Below, in pieces: positions 1 through 12,018 of a stretch of DNA of 64,000 bases. The notes beneath the pieces are model-generated. The model worked only from the letters and a program-made list of their open reading frames with translations, had not been told where the DNA came from and searched no databases. The DNA comes from Voacanga thouarsii (Eukaryota > Streptophyta > Magnoliopsida > Gentianales > Apocynaceae). Each line of letters starts with the position of its first letter. The stretch's first letter is position 1. The translations under genes and the position numbers were made by a program. The stretch is taken from positions 372,001 to 436,000 of the forward strand of contig JANUWF010001942.1 in the NCBI GenBank assembly GCA_026120185.1, in the 5' to 3' direction.

Positions 1-315
1 TCAATCGAATGTTGATCAACTATGCAAACTACAACACAAATTCTAAATTTAGCACATCCAAATCCAAACACAAAATGTATTGTTCCTAACAAATTTATAT
101 GCCTGAAATTTAAAAAACTACAGTTAAATACATTTTTAATCCGTGGCTTCTTTTGTGTTTCTGGATTATCATGCTCATGATTGTTCTTTTCACCCTTATC
201 GTCATTATCATTTTTTTTCTTGTTAACTTTCCCATTTTGATATGGATTTCCAACTTGCAAATTCCTTTAACTGCCTTTTGCATTTCCATGACCCTTGTCT
301 TGGTCCCTTAACTGC

Positions 316-458
316 CTAAAAAGTCCTGCTTCTATACAATAAGATGTGCATTACTACACTAACACTCCAAATGTCTGCTTTAACACTATAGGATCTATGA
401 AGTACTTCTTCAGGTGCAACATAATATGCACTGCTGACAATGTCATTGAGACGTTGCT
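316..458 (-). pseudogene. CDPK-related protein kinase (CRK-type), single decayed exon
   Basis: Read on the minus strand, this stretch encodes a piece of a Ser/Thr kinase catalytic domain. [16 protein letters not shown] is followed by [15 protein letters not shown] and ends in ILLYRSRTF and a stop at 316-318. It corresponds to the activation segment, the APE motif (subdomain VIII) and the DxWS motif (subdomain IX) of plant CDPK-related kinases, where [21 protein letters not shown] is the usual form. A splice-acceptor-like TTTACAG lies immediately upstream (459-465), matching an exon start. Signs of decay are an extra Glu after APE, loss of the Gly in GSAYY (now SSAYY) and in the CGSRPF segment, and the stop. 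I found no ATP-binding loop, catalytic HRD or EF hands nearby. The following 300 bases read Lys/Asn-rich and are unassigned. Family assignment is confident; an active gene is very unlikely. Confidence 0.75.
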
Positions 459-1819
459 CTGTAAATGCACAGAAGTAGACAAATGTCATGATGAATGAAG
501 AATGAATCCATGAAGAAAGAAATTAGGCATGTAGATCATTAAAGATAAAGACCATGTCCTAACAGTCTAGTACAATTTAGCAAAAATAAACTAGCTTCAA
601 ATTCTAAATCACACTAATCTCGTTGTAAAAAAAGAAAGCATGATATCATCTAAACTCCAAAATATTAAATTGACTAGTTGCAGCCCATTTTCCAAAATTG
701 TTTTAGCTATTGAAACATCAATGGGTAGATTAAGTCTTCTCAGCCCTTTGAAACTAAGAAATACAATTTTTCAATGAAAATGGACTGCAATTTCATATAA
801 AACCCCAATTGACTAATACCTAAATCACTTGTTCTTTGCTCAAATTCAAAATAAGATATACATTCCTAGAAAGTAGGAAAATTATATTCTATTCTCATAG
901 TTCAGTGCCACGATTATGTTGTTAAGTTAGCGACTATAAAGATAAGTCTCTTTGTTGTAGGTTAAAATGATCTATAAAGTATGCAAGCACCAAAATTGCA
1001 CCTAAAAAAATTGTTCATCTCCATTTGCAATTTCCCGAAGTAGTTACATGCTAACCGTATAAAAAAGAAGGCAGGCATTACCATGTCTAAAGTGGATAAT
1101 CTAAAACTACTATCTCCCCAGTTTCTGTAACAAGTTCATGAAAAATAGGATCTATAATTCACATAGTAGCCCTCTTTTAAACAACTAGATGGATCAGACT
1201 TATTGCAAAAGGAAAATCTCTAGTGAAGGAATTTGATTTCTTACTAAGCCCCACTTTGCAAAATAATATTCTTACTCGATGTCTTATAGTTCCAAACACG
1301 TTAAGCAATATTTATACCTGACGCTCATAGCTGATCCATTACTATTATGGCAAGGGTTAGGGAAAGAGAGACCAGAGACTGGAGATAGATTACAACTTAA
1401 TCAATGACAGTGCCCAGACTTTCACAGATGACAAATTCACTCCCTCCACATTGCCGTTGCCATGTAGTTTTCCAGTCACCTTTGACGGAAGGAGAGAGAG
1501 AGAGAGAGAGGAAGAGAAGGGAGGTGAGAAAGAGAGAATGGATGGACGAGAGAGTGAATTCTATCTAGTAAAGAGAGCGAGAAAGGGGGAAGAGGTACTC
1601 TGATGTTGGGGGAGGGGGGTGGCGATATGGGGGGAATTTGAGGCAGAGTTTTCAAAAAAATTTGAGTTGCTCCCTTAACCGTGGTTGAGGGATGGTGAGA
1701 AAAAAAAAAAAAAAAAGAAGAAGGAAAGGAATTGGATTTAGAATAAAATAATCAAAAGGACAGGTGTCGCTCATTGATGAATTCGGTCCACAGGTGGGGT
1801 TGTGGACCGGGTTTATATA
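459..1819. other. Unassigned non-coding DNA
   Basis: No convincing coding region or element terminus was found. The stretch is AT-rich with scattered stops in all frames. On the minus strand, 1490-1320 contains a CT-rich tract followed by short open segments and a possible splice donor, which could be a 5' untranslated exon of the kinase remnant; this is weak. A run of about 16 A lies near 1700-1716. Nothing else stands out. Confidence 0.4.
1492..1511. repeat. (GA)n microsatellite
   Basis: About ten uninterrupted GA units on the plus strand, followed by further purine-rich sequence to about 1545. Read on the minus strand it is a CT tract of the kind often found in plant 5' leaders. A polymorphic simple repeat is the safest description. 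Confidence 0.9.
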
Positions 1820-2560
1820 AGAATTTCCTCTTCCAAAAAGACTAGAGGAAGCTGTATCATCACTGCCTGTTAAATGCAACCAAGGACCAAAAGCTTTCTG
1901 TGGATCCACAGGGCCAACTTTTTAAGTCAGTTCTAACTCCATAACCCAATTCCATGTGACCCCAAAACCCACAGTGATAGCAGAAATCTCCCAAATGTTC
2001 ATACTTAAACTAAATCCAGAGCATTTTATTAACACTCCTATTTAGGAAACAACTAGTTTTTAGAGGAACATCAACCTTGACATCCACTTGGATCCGTAGA
2101 TATGACTTTTTGTATGAATAGTGATCTAGAAGGCTGTCCCCTTGAATAAACTTCCTCGCAAAATTCCCAATGGTAGTAGCATTGGCAAAAGTCATTTTTT
2201 CCAGAGGGAGGTTGTAACTCTATAGCTAGAAATAGAAGATGGAGAAGTCTAATTCATTAAAAGTTTGGTAGGGCAACTATCGTTTCAGAATCACACGAGC
2301 TCCCTGAACAATTCGAGGTCCCAAACTTAATATTTTGAGTAGATCTTCTTCTTTTTGAAAGGAATAGAGGAAAGTGTTAAGTTCCAAATTGGAGATACAG
2401 AGCTTCTCACCCAAATTCGATGCAGACTATAAGATAGATTTGGCTACGTTGGGATTAATATGTTTAGGGGTTAGCAATTTTGCCATAAGAACAAACTCAG
2501 TTGTCTTGGAATTGAAAGACTAGGACGATAGGAGGATGAGGACATCTGGTGGTGGGACAT
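1820..2560 (-). pseudogene. LINE ORF1 (gag-like, DUF4283 plus zinc knuckle) remnant
   Basis: Minus-strand frames give the N-terminal nucleic-acid-binding protein of plant L1-type LINEs. In order: a segment like FSFQKEEDLLKILSLGPRI, then LPLEKMTFANATTIGNF, then SYLRIQVDVKVDVPLK, then a zinc knuckle read as FKYEHLGDFCYHCGFWGH, and finally KAFGPWL, which matches the conserved YGPWLR after the knuckle. This order is typical of DUF4283/zf-CCHC proteins fused to or preceding LINE endonuclease-RT. The knuckle has lost its last Cys (Tyr instead), and there is a stop between MLWI and FKYEHL. No endonuclease or RT follows on the same strand, so this is a truncated copy. Its right edge abuts the truncated LTR of E1 at about 2596. 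Confidence 0.7.
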
Positions 2561-2595
2561 CACTAGGTTTTAAAAACTAAACAGGAGCTTGTTTT

Positions 2596-3878
2596 CTAAT
2601 TGATTTAAAAACTAAAGTCAATACAACCTCATGAATTCAAGAACAACATCTAAATACAATTAAAACATTAGTCTCATCGTCATTCAAGAGAAAGAAAACA
2701 AAGGAAAAAGAAAGAACTGATAGACAAACATTCTTTCTCTTCAATTGAAACCTCTCTTGAATAATGCTCCTATTCTTGGTGGATTCTCCTTTTCAGTGAG
2801 TGATTCTTCTTTCTGATCTTTGTATCCACATTTCTTCTATCTCTAAGAAAAATATTACATGATTGAAAGAATTAGCCCTTATTATATACATACCCCTTTT
2901 TAGGACATTTTGGCTTGTATTTAAAGTTGTACATCTTCCTCCCCGCCGCCCCCCCAAAAAAAAAAAAAAAATCCCAAGGTGAAAAGAAGTATTTTCCTAA
3001 TAGGCTTGTAATATTTTGTACAAATTCCACCGCCTTTAATCGTGTGAGCTGCTCCCAAGCCGACTGAAGACATTCTTTTGTTGAAGCCTAGTTCGCTACT
3101 AAGCCACTAAAGAATCCAAGCCACTTCTCTTTTTCTTCCTTATCGAGCTATTCCCGAGTAATTCGAAGTCATGAAGCCAAGAAGCCGTATTTCCCTTTTG
3201 TTCTTACGCTGAAGCCAGTTTACCCAAGCTATATCTGTTCCTTCCTTCTCTTTTCTTTCATTGGGCCGTGCATTCAAGCTGCTGCTAAAGCCGAGTCCCT
3301 GAGCCATGCAGCTGAGTCGTGTTCCTTTGTTGAAGCTTGCTATGGCTTGTGCTCAACCGACTACGGCTTTTCTCTGAATTCTCATCCCATCTGGTTGCGG
3401 CATATGCTCAAGCCGACCGCAGCTTCACACTCAATTCCCTTGAAAGCTGGCCATAGTTTATAGTAAGCTAGCTATGGCTTTTCTCATATTTTCCTCCTAA
3501 GCCGGCCACGGTTTTGATCCTAGCTGCCCGCAGCTTCCTCACATAATTTCCTTCTTTCTTTTTTTGTTGAGCTGGCCGCCAGTTCATACGCTTGAACCGC
3601 AGTCGGTTCAACTCTGTTTTGCCAGGTTCATTCTCTGTTTTTGCTCTGTTCTTCCAGAACTAAGCCAGGACCGATTCAACCATTATGGGCTGACGCCGAA
3701 TATGATCTAGATTTGCATAATTCAGTTCTAAATTCTACAATTTCTGCATAAAATCACCAAAAACACTTTTCACAGTCAAAATATCAAATGGGAAATGAAT
3801 TAGCTATTTATTGTATCAAAAGTATCATAAAATAACCTAAAAGAATTAGAAAAATATAAACACAATTTAGTCCCATCA
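2596..3878 (-). repeat. E1 3' LTR, truncated
   Basis: Homologous along its length to 8409-8492 and 19425-20558. The match begins at the shared segment starting TAATTGATTTAAAAAC and ends at CCCATCA. The terminal homology seen at 7700-8408 is missing, so the left edge is a deletion or rearrangement junction. In the sense orientation it starts TGATGGGAC. It contains many imperfect GC-rich motifs of the type AAGCCGGCCACGG (about 3230-3600) in an otherwise AT-rich sequence. A TATA-like TTATATACATA lies near 2880-2892. Confidence 0.8.
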
Positions 3879-3880
3879 CA

Positions 3881-3894
3881 TTCCCCCACACTTA
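3881..3894 (-). other. E1 polypurine tract
   Basis: Minus strand TAAGTGTGGGGGAA sits immediately upstream of the 3' LTR start, as expected for the plus-strand primer of an LTR retroelement. The same tract precedes the 3' LTRs of E2 and E3. Confidence 0.8.
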
Positions 3895-5073
3895 AGCTTT
3901 GCTTGTCCCCAAACAAACACTTAAGACAAGGCAAAAATGAATTAACAAACTTAAATTCCTAATATCAATTCATCTACAACAAAGTTATAACATCCTCCTA
4001 ATCTTAAATATAAGCTTGTCATTTATTTAACCCTTTCAAAAACATTGCAAACTCATGTATTAAACCAAATAATTCCAAGGCCACCAAAGTTAAGTTAAAA
4101 AAGCTCATACTCAGTATAAGAAAATTATTCCACCCTTTAAACAAAAACATAGACAATACAAATCATACAGGTCAAGCTATTTAACTAATTCAAATATTAT
4201 GAACTTAAATTTGCACAACTTTGCAGTAAAATAAGGAACCACTCTACATTTTTTTTTCCCAATGATTTAGGGAACTGATAGCCTTAAATAAATGGATTTC
4301 TCTTCATTCACCGTATTGGCCCTCTTAAAATCATCATTTTTTCTAGCTTTTCTTTTACTCTATTTTCTTCTATTTTCTATTTTTTTTTTGCCTTCAGGAT
4401 AGCCTCAAGAGAGTACACTTAATAATACTTGCTACTTCTCTCCATATTGATCCTCTTTTTAGCAAAAGTTGTCTAGAGAATAAAAGCATTTTCTTCTTCA
4501 TTCAGTTTTTTCTCAACTTAATTCTTTTATCTTTTACAACTCAAATATTTTCAGCTTACGTTCCTTATTCACAACTCAAAGTTAAACAAATTATAAATTC
4601 ATAATGCAAAAATTACTCAACAACTTTAACCATATTTTATTACATCATCCACATTCAAACTTAAGGAACAAAACAAAACTCAAATACAAAAAATAACCAA
4701 GGTTAACTTAAATTATCAAGACTTAGCAAAATCTAACTTAATACACCAGTTTACATTAAGCAAAAATTCAACCAAAAGTGAATGATAAATTCATATTTAA
4801 AAAAAAAAGAAAAGCACAACTTTATTATAGACAAATTAACTCAAGTGTAAGCCCAAATTCACTGTTATGAAAAAAATATCCCCAATCAACCCAAACATGC
4901 TCAATATTTCAAGAAGATGCACTTGGTGATAGCATTAAACTCCTCCCCCACACTTAAATTGGACATTATCCTCAATGGCCTAAGATATCAAAATAAAGTA
5001 TATCCAAAAGACCAAAAAGATAAAAAGGGAAGAATAATACTTGCCAAGGCAAATTAGTTTAATTGAGAAAAAA
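3895..5073 (-). other. E1 3' non-coding region with a second purine tract
   Basis: AT-rich with no coding capacity. It resembles the 3' non-coding regions of E2 (24585-26319) and E3 (38356-40094), beginning with the same motif around CTTGTCC(C/T)CAA. At about 4941-4980 a second copy of the purine tract (minus TTTAAGTGTGGGGGAG) adjoins a conserved motif, GGCCATTGAGGA, that recurs in the other two elements. Confidence 0.65.
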
Positions 5074-6373
5074 TTACACCTTCCAAAAGTTGAAAGAAGT
5101 GTTGCCATCAAGAGAAGAGTTATCAAACCTATAAAAGGAAAAACAAAAATACCAAGTAAAAATAGAAAAGGAAATTAAAAGAAAACTAATAAAATAAAAT
5201 AAGAGCAAACAAAAAATACTAGAAAAAGAAGAATAGAAAAATAAAAAAAAAATACTCAAAAAACCCCTTAAAGGAGATCCCCCAAATGGGCCTCCACAAC
5301 CTCCAAATGAACCTTTAGGTCCTCCAAAACTATCCCAAAAGTGTCTCCAATGATTGGTATGGACATCTTGATTGAGCCTAAGATATTGCAAAATCTCACC
5401 ATGCTGTTGCTGACTTTCCTCAATTCGATCAAGCCTTTGATTTTGATTTTCTTGAATAGTTGTCATACCATCCATCTCGACCCTTAATTTCTCCAAGGAT
5501 GTGTGGACTCTAGTTAGAATACCATCACTAACATTTGAGGGTCTTTCAGAATACCTTCAAGAAGATGTTGTGGCATTATACTTAAAACTACAATGATTTA
5601 GGTCTTGTTTAGTGACCACATGATGCCCAGTAGTAGTTTCTACAAGTTCATTATCCATGCAAACATAAAAAGCATTCAAAACTTGCGAAATCACCAAGGG
5701 AAGCACAAATGCTTTGGTAGCAAGGCCATAAGCCACTACGTCTCTCATAGCACTCTAACTTCATTCAAACTACTTGATCGAGAGAACACATTGAAGCATA
5801 AAAGCTACAAAATAACCCTTAATTGAAGAGCAAGATCATTACTGGTGAGAAAGAAAGAACCATATGTAAATGCTCTCAATTCCAAGCTCAAATGATGACA
5901 AGCAGCATTAAAATCTTAAGTTGGCTTAGAAAAGATACGCTTGTTGTGGTTATCTATGTCTACGCAAGGGCCATCATCACCAATACCCAAAATTATTGCC
6001 AATTGATACCTAGTCAGAATTATTGGGATGCCTTTTATTAATATTTCTATTTGTCTAAGATTTCCTCTCTACTTGTTTTTCTTGTTTGTATAGAATTCTT
6101 TCACAAGGGTAGGATGAAAATCACCTCTTAATTCTACAATAGGCTCCCAACCAATCCTTCTAAACATGTCAGTGATATGCAAAGATCTCTCAAGAAAAGG
6201 TTTAATTGTTCTCTCAACAATGATTTGTTTAAAGCTCTCGCAACATACTATTCCTCACATTTTTTATCAGTAAAAGTTTGACGATGTAAAGTGGGTAGCT
6301 CTAATAAAGGATCATGGGATGAGGATGGTCTAGAACGTTTGTAAGGTTTGAAAACTTGCTTGGATCTAGGCAT
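5074..6373 (-). pseudogene. E1 accessory ORF (putative plant transposon protein domain type), frameshifted
   Basis: The likely start at 6373 gives MPRSKQVFKPYKRSRPSSS, a basic N-terminus like the MSRARGQSSKRARASSS of the E3 homologue. Later frames give VKEFYTN and KGIPIILTR, matching the VKEFYANM and KGTPIIITR of E3. Then comes a segment ending ETTTGHHVVTKQDLNHC (5557-5748), matching ETTTAHDMVTKQTLMSC. The C-terminal part (5496 downward) is Gln-rich and coiled-coil-like (QENQNQRLDRIEESQQQHG), followed by a Gly/Phe segment. Several frameshifts and stops mean it is not translatable as one protein. The domain is the uncharacterised one found in many plant gypsy-type elements; its function is unknown. 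It is the only coding sequence in E1. Confidence 0.6.
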
Positions 6374-7674
6374 TTTTGAAAACAAACACAATTTCTCAAA
6401 ATGTGCTTCAAGTAAAAGCTCTTTTTGAGTTTTCTTTTTCAAGAATGATCTCCAGAATAGCTCCTTCCTTTCCTGCACAATTTTTAATTTCCACAAATCA
6501 CCCACAATATTAAAAAATTTCACCATTCAGAAAATTATCTAAACAACATTAGGAGCACAAAATCACTAACAAATCATGCCATGCACATTTTTAGCTTCAA
6601 ATAAATTTAGCAATCACAATTCCAAGCTAAGTAATTCTTTCTTCAAAAGAAAAGCTCCATAAATGGCAAGAAATTCAAAATGAAAGCCTTTACCGTTACT
6701 TGAAGAAATTTTTAGCATCATTGAGTTCTTCTAACTGTTGAGCTCGAAAATGTGAATTTTTGGGGGAAATTGGTAGAATAATGAAGGCATGAAGAAGAAG
6801 ACTAGAGAAGAAGAAGGCACACGGTGAAGAACAGAGAAAAAGAAATCAAATACGATGCCAAATAAAGAAAGAGAAAAAAAAAAGAAAAAGACAAAAAGAA
6901 GAAAGAAACAATGCACAAGGACTAACCTGGTTACAAGTAAACACCTACAATGGGAACAAGAAAGGAAACAAAAAAAAAAAAAAAAAGGACAAGAAAAGAA
7001 AAAAGAAAAAGGCCTAAAAAAATTAAAAAAATAAAAGAAGAAAATGACAAAGATAAGAATCTGAGATAGATAAGGAAAATGAGAAAAAGGAAAAGGAAAA
7101 GGAAAAGGAAAGGAAAAAAGGGGTGGGGGGTCATGGGTACCTCAGTCAAAATTTTTTTTTTCACCTAAAAACTAAGCAAAAGGACACGCCCCACACAACA
7201 AAGTCGAGCCAGGCTTGATGAAAGCCATAGCCTGCGAGGTATTCTTTTTTCGTTTCTTTTTTTTTTTAAAATGAATAGAAGTTATCCTAAATTAATACAT
7301 GAACACAATATATTTAAAAGAAGAATGCACAAAATAAAAATTAAATTAAAATGTAAAAATTATCTAAAATTAAACAAAATAAATTCATATAATCCAAAAT
7401 ATCGTGTAAGTTCGGCATATCATAAATGAGGGTCAAAACCTGAAAAATGAAGAACATTAGTATTGACTCAAAATTTACGACACAAAAATTATAAAATATT
7501 CAAATACAATTGATACACATGTTTTACATTAATATCCGGTTAATAAAATTAAATAGATAAATATACAAGATATACAAACATACAATTAACACAAGTTAGT
7601 AACAATTGACATGTATCTACCTATTTACATATTTACATGGCTAAATCAATACAATCCAAGCTTTTATAATATTA
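6374..7674 (-). other. E1 leader, no coding sequence
   Basis: Between the primer-binding site and the accessory ORF there is about 1.3 kb of AT-rich sequence without gag motifs. It includes a purine-rich stretch with repeated GGAAAA units at about 7080-7130 and a short GC-richer patch near 7195-7235 that echoes the LTR motif family. Long open frames here are low-complexity Phe/Leu runs and are not credible genes. Confidence 0.6.
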
Positions 7675-7693
7675 TTCCCCGACAACGATGCCA
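7675..7693 (-). other. E1 primer-binding site
   Basis: Minus strand TGGCATCGTTGTCGGGGAA follows the 5' LTR end after a short spacer. It is a mutated version of the TGGCGCCGTTGCCGGGGA site in E2, a form common in plant gypsy elements of the Athila/Tat type. Its position fixes the element's orientation as minus. Confidence 0.8.
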
Positions 7694-7699
7694 AAAACT

Positions 7700-8492
7700 T
7701 GATGTGCTTAGATTTGAGTCAAAAAAATCATACAATTTAAACTCCATCCCCAATCAAGTTTTAATTTAAACATCAATCCCCAAATCACACATACGGGCAA
7801 GTATACTCATCATTAAGCATAGTATAGGAAATTAACGAGTATCGATCCTCAAGGAATAAATGCACACTAGTCACTTTTCATATGTTGTTTACCCTATTAA
7901 CAAAATTGATTAAAAAGAAAACAAACTAAGTTGATACAAGATATATGAGAGGAGTCATGTATATAGACATAAATTATTAAAGATATAATATTAATTGACT
8001 AGCAAATATCTCAACTAATCATTATTCTGGCATCATGAAAGAATAACTAAGAATTACTTCTTTTTCAATCCATGATTCCCTATCTTATAAGTAACTTAAT
8101 GGATATATTCTATTTCATCAGTCATACTTAAAAGATGCATTAAACTTAGTCTTTACAAATACCCCCATATTCTAGGTGATATAAATATGAAATTAGCCAA
8201 TAGTCCTTTATTTTAGGTGAAATTAACCAAACTTTGAATTACTTGAGTTCTTGTTCTTAACCTTTTTTTGCAATCTAGCTAAGACATAACAAATACAAAA
8301 TCAATTAAATTAAACTCACTCCTAACTTCGTTTTTCAAGTCCATTAGAAAGGAAGAACATTCAATTAATTCATCAATTAAATAAAGTAACCAAATACAAA
8401 AAATAATAACCAATTGATTTAAAAACTAAAGTCAATACAACCTCATGATTTCAAGAACAATATCTTAATACAATTAAAACATTAGTCTCATT
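7700..8492 (-). repeat. E1 5' LTR, left part
   Basis: Starts TGATGTGC on the plus strand just after the primer site (sense end of the LTR). It is broken at 8492 by insertion of Copia A and resumes at 19425. The segment containing AGTATACTCATCATTAAGC is shared with the LTRs of E2 and E3. Confidence 0.85.
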
Positions 8493-10260
8493 TGTTGGAA
8501 TGTATGCCCTCTAGACTAGTTTTCTGATGTAATTATTGAATTTATGAATAAAAGAATTCATTCTAAAAATTTGTTTGTGAATTTACATTTTATTTAAGTA
8601 TGATTTACATTTGAAAAGGACCCATTTTGTTTAAATAAGTGAGCCATGTAAATGGTGGTCTTTCACAGTAAGGTATGGATCACGGGTTATTTAACACATA
8701 AATGTTTGTTCTTAACCAATTGGTGAGAATAGGAATTTAATCATATTTAGGTTATTATATTATAAATTTCAAATGGAGAATGACTTACCTTTAGCTAGTG
8801 GGTAGTCTACTCATTTCATAGTATGAGTGTATTTTGAATACGAATAATAGACATGTAATAGTAGTTTTTAAAAGTACTATTTAGAAGAAGCCCAGACTAT
8901 TATTGCTACAACGTGGACTAATACTCTACCACTTGAATATAAGTTGGTGGTCTGACTTAGCTGGAAGCATGTACTTTGATATGCTGTAGTTGAGGTTCTT
9001 TCGTAAAGCTGATATACTTGTATATTGGGTATATCTAACTAGTTAGTTAAGACAGACGTGTATAAGATAGCTTCTACGCTATATCGCCTCTTGTGATTGT
9101 TCAAATGATCTAAATATCTAGGGCCCTGGGGAACATGCCTTGGATGTTTGCTTTAGGGTAACTCCCTTCGAAAGTGAAAATATTCCAGAAGTCGTGAATC
9201 ATTAGACTAGAGGTCCAAGGATGGTAGATGTCTTTTAGAGGGTGTTAGTACACTCCTCCTCTTTAAATGTACGGTGAAGCGTAGATGGGTATTTTAGTCA
9301 TTACACCTATAGGTCGGAGACTCTGCTAACATAGTATTGTCCTTGGAGTCAATATTTCCTTATAGTGATATTAGAAAATATTTAAAATGTAAAATACAGC
9401 TATTTATATAATAGGGGTATTTTGATCATTTTTGTAGCCAATACGATGTGTCTTTTGGTCCCCGAAATAGCCCTTAAGTTTTGATAGATTTGGGTTAATG
9501 AATTGGTCTTGATAATTATGGGTTTTATTTTAGTTTATTTAAGTAATCTAATTTATTATTGGACTAGAATAAAATAAAAGGCCTAAGAGAGAGTATATAT
9601 TTTATTTATTTTAATTGGTTAATTAATTATTCAGGACCCAAGGCTCAGATTGAATAATTAGAAAATTAACCTAGATATAAACTAGATAAAAGGCCTGATA
9701 TTTTATATTGGTCTATTTGGGCTTGTTAATTATTTATTGAGCTGTTTTATGAAGCCTGAAAAATAAATAATTAAGGATTATTATTTATGGGTGTTCAAGC
9801 CTAAGAGTAAATAATTTTATCTGACCTAATGAATGAGACCAAGGGTAAAATAAAATTTAGAAAAAAAATAATACGGGATTGATCCCATATTGTTTGGCGA
9901 GAGAGGATAACAAAAAGGAGATAATTTTTGCTTCACTTTTTTGGTCTCTCTCTGGGATTGAATGAAATAGAACCAAGACCATTTTTCTTGAATTTGATTG
10001 AAGCTTTCACCAGCAAAAGGAAAAGGCGCCATATTTCGGAAGCTCAAAAGTTTCGCATGAATGAGACGAACTGACATTTACAATGACATGATCTGGAACC
10101 AAGCATACTAGGAACAACCAGGAGCGTTGCAGAAATCATTGGAACAATTGTTTAAAAGCCTAAACAATCTAACGTTATAAAACGCAAAGGTATAGTTTTG
10201 TTGCTTCTGCTACTGTGTTTTGCATGCTTCTATGATTCATTTTGCCTTATTACACCTTCA
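8493..10260 (+). repeat. Copia A 5' LTR
   Basis: Begins TGTTGGAATGTATGCC and ends TTACACCTTCA. Near-colinear with 17674-19424 over about 1.75 kb, with scattered point differences and a small indel near 9085 (a segment missing in the 3' copy). A TATA-like AGAGTATATATTTTA lies near 9590. Confidence 0.93.
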
Positions 10261-10262
10261 AA

Positions 10263-10274
10263 TGGTATCAGAGC
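10263..10274 (+). other. Copia A primer-binding site (initiator Met tRNA type)
   Basis: TGGTATCAGAGC lies two bases after the 5' LTR end. This is the canonical plant Copia primer site. Confidence 0.95.
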
Positions 10275-12018
10275 ATGGTTTGGCAAATAAAGGAAGCATG
10301 CTAGGCTTAACTAAAACAAGAAAATATTTATTTTGGATGTTTTCTGTGATCCTTCGCGTTTCTGGTTTGGGATAGTTTGCTCTGTAAGTTTCGCGAGTGG
10401 AAGTAGAGGAACATTGTATTTTGATTGCTTTTATAGATATCGTGTAAGCCCAGTGTTTTTTAAGGGCATAGATGCTTGTTAAGTGCTTTTATATGTTGTC
10501 TGGACAAAAGAACCAGAAGAAGAAATACAAAAACGTAGAAGAAAAATCACAGGAAATGTTGGAGAAGATGACACTGTTCATCACCGAGCTGAGCCGTAAC
10601 CCGAGCCGCCTGCTTGATTGTGAGAGGAGCCGTGTGAGCCGCTGCTTGAAGCCGTAGCCGGGCCGAGTTGGCCTTGGCTCCAAGTAGCGCGCAAGGAATT
10701 TGCAAATTGGAGTTTGCAATTTGCGATCTTCAATTTTGACCGGAAAGCGGGGCTGCTTCACGGGCCGGGTCACGGGCACCCGCCCGGATTGCAGTCCATG
10801 GGTTTTTCCCATGGGCCATGATCCAGTGTGGTGGGTGTACTGGACCAGCAAGAAAAAAAAAATTTCTTCTTCTTTTTAATCCCATACTAGGCGAAGTTAT
10901 TTTTATTACAATAGTTAATATTCTTTGAATATTTTGCATGAAAAATAATAGTAAAGGAAATTTAGAATTAAACAAGACCATTAATTAATTAAGGTGTTTA
11001 TTTCTATTATTTGGACACTTAGGTTAAAAGAATAGAAAAGTATGAAAACGTATACAGTTTTCTAGTATGCTTATTTTTTTTTGGTACCAAATGTGTGCAT
11101 TTTTTCAAAGACCAAAGTCTTTGGGAATTTTTGACAAAGAAAAATATTTTTTAAAAAAATTAAATGGTTAATTTTAATTCGAACAAAAATTAATTCTTAG
11201 TTATTTTCTCAAAGAATTTTATCCTTGACATAGAAAATATTTTGGATTTAGATATTTTTGTGAATTAAAATAGAAAATCATTTTGATTTATTTTTAACAA
11301 GAAAAATTATTTTTGTCAAATTAAACTTGAGATCAAAATCTTTTGAATGTTTTATTGAAAATTTTTGAAATTATTAAGTTTATTAACTTAAATACAATTA
11401 ATCCATAAAAATTTTCTTAAAAGGTATATACTTTAACATAGAAATTTTTATGGGTTTAGATATTTTATTTTTGAGTTAAAAGAAAACTTAATTGAAATTT
11501 TGAAAGGATATTTTCCAAGAAAACTCTTATTTTAAAATACTAAATGAGAGAGGGGTTCCAACGGCTTCACGGCTTCTATTACGATCCTTATTAGAGATCG
11601 TAGGTCCCCTTGCGTCACCCTGTAAGTGAACCCATATAGAATGGGGATAGCACAAGGATTTAGAACTAATGGATGGATGTAATTAATAACCCAATACACG
11701 TGCTATGATTGGCTAGCCCACGTTGGAGGTTATAGTTCGAGGAATGTCTATAGAAAATTAAAAGAAATGGTCATCCCATGATGGAGTTATCTTCTAGATC
11801 ATTACCTTGAAGGGAAGTTAATTTGTGATGGTTAATACACTTAGCTTAGGAAACTGTTAATCTTCCCAAGAAGTTATGTCAGTTTTCCTAAGAGCCAAAT
11901 TAATCATATTAAAGATAATAGTGATAGGGTTAACTATTATCGGATTTGATATGAGGATAAAATCACAAATTATTTTATTTTTCACAAATTGAGTTTTTTT
12001 TTATTTCAAATTTTCAAA
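10275..12018 (+). other. Copia A untranslated leader
   Basis: A 1.7-kb leader without credible coding sequence. It contains a GC-rich patch near 10580-10850 and then very AT-rich sequence. From about 11545 it resembles the Copia B leader (60574-61772 and 51391-51701), sharing AGAGGGGTTCCAACGGC, which helps define where T1 was inserted in Copia B. Confidence 0.7.

Noticed and set aside
1800..1822. TATATAAG-like motif as a promoter of a minus-strand gene
   Set aside because: It lies within LINE ORF1-derived sequence and no downstream gene start is supported.
1652..1909. 85-codon minus-strand frame as a separate gene
   Set aside because: Its N-terminal KAFGPWL belongs to the LINE ORF1 remnant; the rest is a poly-T/Phe run without a domain.
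6931..7164. 77-codon Phe/Leu-rich frame as a membrane protein
   Set aside because: Encoded by a purine-rich low-complexity tract in the E1 leader; composition alone explains the hydrophobicity.
10472..10851. Open frames in the GC-rich patch of the Copia A leader
   Set aside because: Short overlapping frames on both strands, no domain, inside an untranslated leader.
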